From assembly GCA_003285105.1 (NCBI GenBank), contig CP030158.1, positions 744,001 to 808,000 of the forward strand: a stretch of DNA of 64,000 bases, written 5' to 3'. This document shows positions 57,811 to 64,000 of the stretch, in pieces. Below the pieces are notes generated by a model. That model made no database searches. It was not told where the DNA came from and was given only the letters and a program-made list of their open reading frames with translations. A program made the position numbers and the translations under genes. The stretch comes from Roseithermus sacchariphilus. Its GTDB lineage: Bacteria; Bacteroidota; Rhodothermia; Rhodothermales; MEBIC09517. How positions within the stretch are numbered: the first letter of the stretch is position 1; each line of letters opens with the position of its first letter.

Positions 57811-58806
57811 ATGATTTCCATCCTTCTCGGCTTCCTGATGCTGCTTCCGGAGCCGTCTGGCTCCGTCGATCCCCACCCCGGCACTCCGCCCATCGACATC
57901 CAGGAGTGGCCCGTCCCCTGGGAAGACACCCGCCCCCGCGATCCCTATGTGGACCAACAGGGGCGGGTCTGGTTCTGCGGCCAGCGGGGCAACTACATCG
58001 CCTACCTCGATCCGGCTACCGGTGATTTCAAGCGGTACGAGGTGCCCGACAACACCCACCCGCACAACCTCATCGTAGATGCCGAGGGCTTCGTCTGGTA
58101 TGCCGGCAACCGCAACGCGCACATCGGCAAGCTGGACCCCGAGACGGGAGCCATCACGCAGTTCCCCATGCCCGACCCGGCAGCGCGAGATCCCCACACG
58201 CTCGTCTTCGACCCGGACGGCCACATCTGGTTCACCGTCCAGGGAGGCAACTTCATCGGACGGCTGCACACCGAAACGGGGCAGGTGGACCTGATCCAGG
58301 TCCCCACCGAACGCGCCCGGCCCTATGGCATCAAGATGGATCCGCAGGACCGTCCCTGGGTCGTCCTGTTCGGCACGAACAAGATCGCCCGCGTCGACCC
58401 GGAGACGATGACGCTGGAGGAGATCGAGATGCCGGATGAGGGAGCTCGGCCGCGCCGGCTGGAGATCACGGCCGACGGGATGCTCTGGTACGCCGATTAC
58501 GCCCGGGGCTATCTGGGCCGGCTCGATCCCGAGACGCATGCGGTGAAAGAATGGCTGCTGCCGGGCGGCGCCAACGCCCGCCCGTATGGTACGGCGTCAG
58601 ACCACCGGGGCCGCATCTGGGTTGCCGAGTCGGGCCCGGAGCCCAATCGCCTCGTCGGCTTCGATCCGGCGACGGAGACCTTCTTCAGCACCACCGAGAT
58701 TCCCAGCGGGGGAGGCACCATCCGGCACATGTACTTCCATCCTCCCACGCAGGAGATCTGGTTCGGTGCCGACACCAACACCATCGGCCGCGCCCGCATT
58801 CCCTAG
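57811..58806 (+). CDS. Vgb-like (streptogramin lyase-type) beta-propeller protein
   Basis: A 331-residue protein with a hydrophobic N-terminus (MISILLGFLMLLPEP), probably a short signal. Seven-bladed propeller of the virginiamycin B lyase/NHL type: repeats with DPYVDQQGRVWFCGQRGNYI, AYLDPATGDFKRYEVPDNTH, LIVDAEGFVWYAGNRNAHIG, LVFDPDGHIWFTVQGGNFIG. True Vgb enzymes use a conserved His/Glu pair; candidate HPHN and PHTL His residues exist, but most such homologues are not antibiotic lyases. The next gene starts 5 bp later, so the two are coupled and may act together in the periplasm. Confidence 0.85.
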   Translation: MISILLGFLMLLPEPSGSVDPHPGTPPIDIQEWPVPWEDTRPRDPYVDQQGRVWFCGQRGNYIAYLDPATGDFKRYEVPDNTHPHNLIVDAEGFVWYAGNRNAHIGKLDPETGAITQFPMPDPAARDPHTLVFDPDGHIWFTVQGGNFIGRLHTETGQVDLIQVPTERARPYGIKMDPQDRPWVVLFGTNKIARVDPETMTLEEIEMPDEGARPRRLEITADGMLWYADYARGYLGRLDPETHAVKEWLLPGGANARPYGTASDHRGRIWVAESGPEPNRLVGFDPATETFFSTTEIPSGGGTIRHMYFHPPTQEIWFGADTNTIGRARIP

Positions 58807-58811
58807 CCGCT

Positions 58812-59345
58812 ATGCCGTTGCGTCTGGCGCTTACAGGACTCGCCGTGCTGCTCATCGGGCTGGGCTATGCCGACGGCCCCCCGCCCGCCCACACCGGCGG
58901 CTTCGGCGAGCCCACCTGCCTGTCGTGTCACTTCGATGGTGAACTGAACGCACCGGGCGGCTCCCTGGCGGTGGACGGCCTCCCCTCCACGTACACGCCC
59001 GGCCAGGCCTATCCCCTGGCGATACGGCTGTCCCGACCCGGCGTGCAGCGCGGTGGCTTTCAACTGTCGGCCCGGTTTACCGATGCAGGCCACCAGGCCG
59101 GCCGGTTCACCCTCACCGGGGAGCGTATCGCCACGGACCGCCAGGCCGGCATCGTCTATGTCCGGCACACCCCGGCGGGTACGGTGCCGGATCGGGACAC
59201 CCTCCGCTGGTCGCTGCTCTGGACGGCACCCGACACGGCACGCGGGCCCATTGCCATTCACGTGGCCGCCAACGCCGCCAACGGAGACGACTCGGAGTTC
59301 GGAGATTACATCTACGCGCTCGAAGCAATCATCGAAGCGCCGTAG
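58812..59345 (+). CDS. Exported CxxCH protein with Reeler-like (choice-of-anchor V) domain
   Basis: A 177-residue protein with signal peptide (MPLRLALTGLAVLLIGLGYA). Just after it comes HTGGFGEPTCLSCHF, a CxxCH haem-c attachment motif, followed by an immunoglobulin-like Reeler/choice-of-anchor V-type domain (STYTPGQAYPLAIRLSRPGV, GGFQLSARF, SLLWTAPDTARGPIAIHVAA NAANGD region). Family members often pair a single CxxCH with this domain. It may be a small periplasmic cytochrome-like electron or surface protein. Coupled to the propeller gene upstream. Confidence 0.82.
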   Translation: MPLRLALTGLAVLLIGLGYADGPPPAHTGGFGEPTCLSCHFDGELNAPGGSLAVDGLPSTYTPGQAYPLAIRLSRPGVQRGGFQLSARFTDAGHQAGRFTLTGERIATDRQAGIVYVRHTPAGTVPDRDTLRWSLLWTAPDTARGPIAIHVAANAANGDDSEFGDYIYALEAIIEAP

Positions 59346-59361
59346 CCGCTCTGCCCGCGTC

Positions 59362-59691
59362 CTACGCCGGGCGGGGTCCGGCGAAGTGGAATACTTCGCG
59401 CAGGTCGGTGCTCTGCGGGCTGGCGTCCGGGTTGGTCGGCATCAGCGGCTGCATGAAGCGCCACCAGCGCCGGCACACCTCCGTCTCGGCGATCGCGTTC
59501 CAGCGGGCCTCGTCTTCGACTTCCACGTAGGCGAACAGGCTGCCGTCGGACGGGTCGAGGAAGATCGAGTAGGAGTGGACGCCGTGCTCCTTCAGCACCG
59601 CGGCGAGTTCCGGCCAGATGGGGTTGTGGCGCGCCTCGTAGGCCTCATACCGGCCGGGATGCACGGCCATGCGGAAGGCCTTGCGGATCAT
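59362..59691 (-). CDS. rhaM: L-rhamnose mutarotase
   Basis: A 109-residue dimeric alpha/beta enzyme interconverting alpha- and beta-anomers of L-rhamnose. Start [20 protein letters not shown] at 59691. Key features: [20 protein letters not shown] with the catalytic His, [20 protein letters not shown] and [18 protein letters not shown], all typical of the RhaM/RhaU family. Last gene of a three-gene set with an NCS1 permease and a small membrane protein, suggesting the permease may carry a deoxysugar or related compound. The longer in-frame extension to 59766 is repeat-derived and unlikely. Confidence 0.94.
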   Translation of the reverse strand: MIRKAFRMAVHPGRYEAYEARHNPIWPELAAVLKEHGVHSYSIFLDPSDGSLFAYVEVEDEARWNAIAETEVCRRWWRFMQPLMPTNPDASPQSTDLREVFHFAGPRPA

Positions 59692-59761
59692 GACAGGCTC
59701 GAACGAGAAAAGGGCTGTGGGCGAATGGTGCGTGAGCAACGGGGGCCGACCGACGTGCCAC

Positions 59762-59820
59762 GTCACCCGCCCGGGCCGTCACCCGACCGGGCGGTCACCC
59801 GACCGGGCCGTCGCCCGTCT
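59762..59820. repeat. 16-bp tandem repeat
   Basis: Three units of GTCACCCGACCGGGCC type (59762-59777, 59778-59793, 59794-59809) and a partial fourth. The array spans the gap before rhaM and the last codons of the small membrane protein, whose stop lies in unit 3. Confidence 0.85.
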
Positions 59821-59977
59821 TCATCCAGAACGGAGCCGTGACGAACCACAGGATCGTACCGGCGAGGACCAGGTTGGCGTGGGCCTCCCAGGTCAGCCGC
59901 CCGGCGAACACGAGAAACGCCGGCACGATGGTCAGGCCGAGCCCGGCGGCGGAGAGGAGTTTCAGGACGAGGCTCAT
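59795..59977 (-). CDS. Small two-TM membrane protein
   Basis: A 60-residue protein with two TM segments (LKLLSAAGLGLTIVPAFLVF and ANLVLAGTILWFVTAPFWMK). The ATG overlaps the permease stop as ATGA, so it is translationally coupled. Similar small membrane proteins accompany transporters in Bacteroidota; it could be an accessory subunit of the NCS1 permease. Not an obvious shadow: no gene is on the other strand and composition is strongly hydrophobic. Confidence 0.8.
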   Translation of the reverse strand: MSLVLKLLSAAGLGLTIVPAFLVFAGRLTWEAHANLVLAGTILWFVTAPFWMKTGDGPVG

Positions 59978-61422
59978 GGCGACGATGCAGTGAGGGGTTC
60001 AGCGGCGGCGAGGGCGTCCCGGCGTTGCTGCCAGCGGCTCAGGCCGAGGTAGAGCCCGACGGCGATGAACCAGCCGGGCAGCCCGAGGAAGAAGATGTCC
60101 AGCCCCCAGGTCCGGTTGATGACCCAGCAGGCCACCAGCGTTCCGAGCCAGGCCACGGCCGTGGGCCAGCTGACCAGCAGGTGCTTCCACTCCGCGTAGT
60201 TCTGGCGCAGGCCCAGCCGGGGCATCAGCCAGAAATCGGCGAAGATGACGGCGCCCATGGGCATCAGCAGCAGGCCATAGAGCGCGACGAAATCCAGCAG
60301 CCGCATCATCAGCGCCGGGAACAGCGCCGCGATGGTCGTCACGGTGCCGGCGGCCAGCGTCATCTTCCAGCGCTTCCAGTTCGGGGTGACGGTTTGCAGC
60401 GCCAGGCCGGCCCGGTAGAGCGTCGGGTTGGAGGTCGTCCACCCGGCGATGATGACGGCGATGGCCCCGGCCACTCCTGCGCCGAGGAACGCGATCGGCC
60501 CCGGCGCGATGTCCTGCCCCGTCTGCATCGCCAGGGCGACGAGGATGCCGGAGGCGATCCAGGCGATGAAGTGGCCCAGGTACATGCCGAAGGCGCTGGC
60601 AAAGCCGTACGTCCACTTCTTCGCGTAGCGCAGGATGGTCATGTCCGCCATGCCGATGTGCATCGCCATGTTGCAGAACCAGGCGAAGAACATCACGTGC
60701 CAGAAGGTGAAGTGCACCCGGCCCTCCTGCGGGATGCCCGTCCAGATGACCTCGTTCGCCACGCGCCAGAAGTCGCCCGCAGACTGCACGCCGAGCTGCG
60801 GCAGCACGGCCACGCCACAGGCCACGAACACCAGAAACATCCACGGGGCGGCGATCTTGGAGAACTGCGCGATCTTCTCGAAGCCGAGGATGGCCAGGAC
60901 CGTCACCACCGCGCCGACGAGCACCACCGTCACGACCCAGGCCAGGCTGCTCGGGTAGAGGTCGTCCAGCGCGGGCATCGGCATGTCGAAGGGCAACCCG
61001 ACGGCGGTGGCGGCCACGGAGATCATCGAGCCGGCCAGGAAGCAAAACATGGCGGCGTTGACCAGGTTGTAGACCAGCAGCAGCCACGGCCCGGCCACCT
61101 TGCGCAGCTGCCAGTACAGGTTCAGCCGCGTCCGCGTGGCGATGGGCGCACAGATGAAGGCCCAGGAGAGCACCGCCAGCATATTGCCCACGAGCAGCCC
61201 CAGGAACAGGTCGGCCGCCGCCACCCCGTGCGCGACGAACAGCGGCCCGATGACGAACTCGGTGCCGGCCACGTGTTCCCCGGCATACAGACCGATGAAG
61301 CTGCCCGGGCCCTGCAGGCGATCCTCGGAGACGGGCTCGCGGTCGAACTCGTTCAGCGCATCGAGCCGGGCGACGATGGAGTCGCCGGGCGGGGCGGAAG
61401 GCGACGGGGAGGCGGGCATCAT
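59974..61422 (-). CDS. NCS1 family permease (cytosine/purine permease-like)
   Basis: A 482-residue inner-membrane symporter with about twelve TM segments. Family features include the N-terminal motif region QGPGSFIGLYAGEHVAGTEF, unwound-TM1-like part FVIGPLFVAHGVAAADLFLG, FAWFCNMAMHIGMADMTILR and AGWTTSNPTLYRAGLALQ, with the conserved TSNPTLY segment. Classical members import cytosine, uracil, allantoin or hydantoins with Na+ or H+. Its operon partner is L-rhamnose mutarotase, which does not fit nucleobase uptake, so the substrate is uncertain. Confidence 0.9.
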   Translation of the reverse strand: MMPASPSPSAPPGDSIVARLDALNEFDREPVSEDRLQGPGSFIGLYAGEHVAGTEFVIGPLFVAHGVAAADLFLGLLVGNMLAVLSWAFICAPIATRTRLNLYWQLRKVAGPWLLLVYNLVNAAMFCFLAGSMISVAATAVGLPFDMPMPALDDLYPSSLAWVVTVVLVGAVVTVLAILGFEKIAQFSKIAAPWMFLVFVACGVAVLPQLGVQSAGDFWRVANEVIWTGIPQEGRVHFTFWHVMFFAWFCNMAMHIGMADMTILRYAKKWTYGFASAFGMYLGHFIAWIASGILVALAMQTGQDIAPGPIAFLGAGVAGAIAVIIAGWTTSNPTLYRAGLALQTVTPNWKRWKMTLAAGTVTTIAALFPALMMRLLDFVALYGLLLMPMGAVIFADFWLMPRLGLRQNYAEWKHLLVSWPTAVAWLGTLVACWVINRTWGLDIFFLGLPGWFIAVGLYLGLSRWQQRRDALAAAEPLTASSP

Positions 61423-61900
61423 GTCAGAACGAACCAGGGGAGTCCGAAGGAGGCGGATCGGAGGGCATCAGGCCCCGCCGGCGGCTGCATAATAAATGAG
61501 CCGCCGCAGGGCAATTGCAAGAGCACCGCCGGACCCGCATGAGACCCGGCACCAGCCCGATCAGCCACAGCCGCACGGCGGCACCGAAGCCCGGAGCCGT
61601 CGTCAGCACCGTTTGCAGGCGGAAACCGGCCTTCACGGCCATCCCGCCCATCGGCCTGACGATCCAGAACATGCTGTCGCTGGCGTGCGAAGGGACCGTT
61701 GCCGTCCCGTCCCCGCCGTCCCGTCCCCATGGCGCAGCGGGCCATACCGGGCGGCCGTGCGGCTCGTTACGCCCCTGTGCCACTCGTTGCATCCTCGTGG
61801 CAGCCGGGCCGCACCGGGTTGCCTTCGGCGGCGAATCATCCCATTTTGTCAGGTCCTGGAGGTGCGGGAACCCGCCTCCTGTCACGATCTGGTAGAGCCC
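61423..61900. other. Divergent gap between NCS1 permease and sensor kinase
   Basis: Holds the promoters of two divergent genes, but no clear boxes were found. A minus-strand frame 61424-61672 (starting SMFWIVRPMGG, 82 codons from the Met) has coding-like third-position GC and a hydrophobic stretch; it could be a small gene or a remnant and is left uncalled. Confidence 0.35.
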
Positions 61901-63058
61901 ATGACCCCTCCTTCCTCATCCCGCAGCTCGACCACACGACGGCTGTGGATCGAGGGCGCTCTGGTGGTGGCCTTCTGGGGCATGATCCTGATGCTGAACG
62001 TCGGGCAGCGTGCCATCGACCCGCGGGGCGGCACCGGGATCACCATGCCCGTGCTGGTGATCACGTCGCTGGAGTACATCCTGTGGGGCTGCCTCACCCC
62101 CGCCATCTTCTGGCTGACCCGCCGCATCAGCCTGGAACGCAGCGACTGGCTGCGCCCCGTGCTGCTGCACATCGGCATCGCCTTCGTCGTCGCCTTCGTC
62201 ATGGACGCCGTCGTACACCTCGCCTTCGACCGGCTGTATCCCGGACAGCGGCCCTGGCGCTACCACCCGCTCCATCAGCTCCTCACGCTGCGCTTCCTCG
62301 ACGAGTGGATCACCTACCTGGTCGTCCTGGCCGCCGGGTTCGCCCGCGACTATTTTCTGCGCTACCGGGAGCACCTGCAGGAGTCGATCCAGCTGGAGGC
62401 GGACAAGGCCCGGCTGCAGGCGCAGCTCACCGAGGCCCGGCTGCAGGCGCTGCGCATGCAACTCAACCCCCACTTCCTGTTCAACACGCTGCACGCCATC
62501 GCCTCGCTCGTCGAACGTGACCCGCGGGGCGTGCGCCGGATGATCGCCCGCCTGAGCGACCTGCTGCGCTACACGCTGGAACAGACGGGCGCGCAGGAGA
62601 TCCCGCTGCACCAGGAACTGGACCTGCTGCGCCGCTACCTGGACATCCAGCGCGTGCGCTTCCAGGGCCGCCTGGACGTGACGGAGGACATCGCCCCCGA
62701 GACCGCCGACGCGCTCGTACCCAACCTGATCCTGCAACCCCTCGTCGAAAACGCCATCAAGCACGGCGTCAGCCGGATCGACCGCGTCGGGCACATCCAC
62801 CTGCGCGCCTGGCGAGAAGGCGACGCGCTGCACCTGAGCGTGAGCGACAACGGCCCCGGCATCGCCGGCGACGGCGTCCCCGACCTGGAACAGGGCGTCG
62901 GCCTGCGCAACACGCGCGAACGCCTGGCGGGCCTCTACGGCGAGGCCTATCGCCTCACGTTCGACACCACCGGCCCCGAAGGCCTGACCGTTCACGTCGC
63001 GCTGCCCTTCCACACCGCGGCGGACCTGCTCACGCACGCCGTCACGGAGCCGTCCTAG
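61901..63058 (+). CDS. LytS-like membrane sensor histidine kinase
   Basis: A 385-residue kinase of the His_kinase (PF06580-type) family. Four TM segments in residues about 15-150 (LWIEGALVVAFWGMILMLNV, VLLHIGIAFVVAFVMDAVVH, YLVVLAAGFARDYFL), a short coiled coil, the phosphoacceptor motif QLNPHFLFNTLHAIASL (His about 200) and a HATPase domain (LILQPLVENAIKHGVS; SVSDNGPGIAG; GLRNTRERL). Start at 61901; the frame is open further upstream but without coding character. It phosphorylates the LytTR regulator encoded 46 bp downstream. Confidence 0.95.
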   Translation: MTPPSSSRSSTTRRLWIEGALVVAFWGMILMLNVGQRAIDPRGGTGITMPVLVITSLEYILWGCLTPAIFWLTRRISLERSDWLRPVLLHIGIAFVVAFVMDAVVHLAFDRLYPGQRPWRYHPLHQLLTLRFLDEWITYLVVLAAGFARDYFLRYREHLQESIQLEADKARLQAQLTEARLQALRMQLNPHFLFNTLHAIASLVERDPRGVRRMIARLSDLLRYTLEQTGAQEIPLHQELDLLRRYLDIQRVRFQGRLDVTEDIAPETADALVPNLILQPLVENAIKHGVSRIDRVGHIHLRAWREGDALHLSVSDNGPGIAGDGVPDLEQGVGLRNTRERLAGLYGEAYRLTFDTTGPEGLTVHVALPFHTAADLLTHAVTEPS

Positions 63059-63104
63059 CCAGCAGCCCCCGCACGCCACTCGTTCCTCTGCTCCCCCGCT
63101 TGCC

Positions 63105-63914
63105 ATGTCCTCCGAACCCCTGCGCGTCCTCATCGTCGACGACGAACCGCTGGCCCGGCAACGGCTGGAAGACCTCCTCTCCGACCGGGACGGCGTCGAG
63201 ATCATCGGACAGGTCGGCAGCGGAAAGCAGGCCGTCGAGGCCATCCGGGAAGAACGGCCCGACCTCGTCTTCCTCGACGTGCAGATGCCGGAGATGACGG
63301 GCTTCGACGTAGTCCGGGCTATCGGCCCGGAGGCGATGCCGCCGACCATCTTCGTGACGGCCTACGACCAGTACGCCCTGACGGCCTTCGACGTGGCCGC
63401 GCTCGACTACCTCGTCAAGCCGTTCGACGACGACCGCTTCGAGCAGGCCTTCGAGCGGGCCTGCGAGCTGATCCGGATGCGCAAGGTCAGCGTGATGACG
63501 GACAAGCTGCTGTCGCTGCTCCAGGAGGCGCGGGGGCCGGCCGTCTCGCCTCGCCCGACCACCGCCCCCCGCTACCTCGAACGCATCGCCGTCGAGATGC
63601 GGGGGCAGGTGCGTGTGGTGCCGGTCGAGCGGATCGACTTCATCACGGCCAGCGGGCCCTATGCCGAGCTGCACGTGGGCGAGGAGACGTTCATCATCCG
63701 CGAGCGGATGCAAACCCTGGAGGAACGCCTCGACCCCGACCGGTTCTTCCGCATCCACCGCTCGGCCATCGTCCAGCTCGACCGCGTCGAGGCGCTGCTG
63801 ATCAGCGGTGGGGGCGACTATGCCGTGCGTCTGAAGGACGGCCGGCGCCTCCAGGTCAGTCGCAGCCGCAAGGAGGAGCTGGAGCAGCGCCTCGGGCTGG
63901 ACGCCCTCGGGTAG
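63105..63914 (+). CDS. LytTR family response regulator
   Basis: A 269-residue regulator. Receiver domain about 5-120: VLIVDDEPLARQRLEDLL, phospho-Asp in LVFLDVQMPEMTGFD, FVTAYDQYALTAFD and DYLVKPFDDDRF. LytTR DNA-binding domain about 160-265: VRVVPVERIDFITASGPYAE, EETFIIRERMQTLEERL, FFRIHRSAIVQLDRVEAL. Forms a two-gene operon with the upstream sensor. Such systems in Bacteroidota control envelope or nutrient functions; targets are unknown. Gene complete; the window ends 86 bp later. Confidence 0.96.
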   Translation: MSSEPLRVLIVDDEPLARQRLEDLLSDRDGVEIIGQVGSGKQAVEAIREERPDLVFLDVQMPEMTGFDVVRAIGPEAMPPTIFVTAYDQYALTAFDVAALDYLVKPFDDDRFEQAFERACELIRMRKVSVMTDKLLSLLQEARGPAVSPRPTTAPRYLERIAVEMRGQVRVVPVERIDFITASGPYAELHVGEETFIIRERMQTLEERLDPDRFFRIHRSAIVQLDRVEALLISGGGDYAVRLKDGRRLQVSRSRKEELEQRLGLDALG

Positions 63915-64000
63915 CGCGGGATGCCCTCGGGGAGATCGCGGCGTCCTTTTCCTGAAATCGATTTAAGGTTCGGCCCGGCCCGGCCGATACCGAACCCGCG
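63915..64000. other. Window end, possible promoter
   Basis: Contains the palindrome AAATCGATTT (63955-63964), AT-rich against its surroundings, perhaps part of a promoter for a gene beyond the window. Confidence 0.25.

Noticed and set aside
61424-61672. 82-codon minus-strand frame with a hydrophobic stretch
   Set aside because: Some coding character but no recognisable domain or ribosome site; could be a remnant, so not called as a gene.

Overview
The window looks like a chromosomal segment of a GC-rich, Gram-negative member of the Rhodothermota/Bacteroidota (inferred; no rRNA is present). Supporting signs are type IX secretion (T9SS) type A C-terminal sorting domains with YPNPF-like motifs, a TonB-dependent receptor with an N-terminal carboxypeptidase-regulatory domain, a PorV/PorQ-family protein, an ECF sigma factor paired with a TPR serine/threonine kinase, and few strong Shine-Dalgarno sequences.

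Layout. 1-9.6 kb: 3' part of rho, an outer-membrane barrel, a small heat shock protein, then a run of a tricorn-like protease, an M28 peptidase and a HAD phosphatase. 9.6-22 kb: DUF4097 protein, a triple-PAS hybrid histidine kinase, clpB, an AI-2E/PerM-family permease, and the sigma factor/kinase pair. 22-34 kb: smc, two small cysteine-containing proteins, FKBP isomerase, GNAT, RidA, pyrD, a long-chain acyl-CoA ligase, tRNA-Pro(CGG) and a carboxylesterase lipoprotein. 34-56 kb: a minus-strand carbohydrate locus. From promoter end to 3' end it encodes a duplicated beta-sandwich surface protein, the TonB receptor, a four-helix-bundle (S23/Avd-like) protein, a T9SS cargo, PorV-like protein, a complete CUT1-type ABC importer without ATPase, an alpha/alpha-toroid-like lipoprotein, two GH130 enzymes and a LamG protein. 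A divergently spaced but co-oriented LacI regulator sits upstream with a consensus promoter and a perfect 22-bp operator. 56-64 kb: a secreted barrel-like protein, a Vgb-like propeller, a CxxCH/Reeler-like protein, an NCS1 permease - small membrane protein - L-rhamnose mutarotase operon, and a LytS/LytTR two-component pair.

The most unusual signal is not a gene. At least ten gaps contain strictly 7-bp-periodic arrays of two main families (CATTCNN/NNGAATG and GCTGNNN), plus a CTTCNNN family. Most of them fill the intercistronic gaps of the 34-55 kb sugar operon, often right up to start or stop codons. Two arrays of opposite orientation flank the four-helix-bundle gene like the ends of a cassette. 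Both GH130 genes are preceded by paralogous copies of the same roughly 130-bp composite gap. Outside the operon, two GCTGNNN arrays are joined in the same orientation to a conserved 31-bp palindrome-containing element. No system known to me explains this layout; mobility, mRNA folding and translation re-initiation are hypotheses only.
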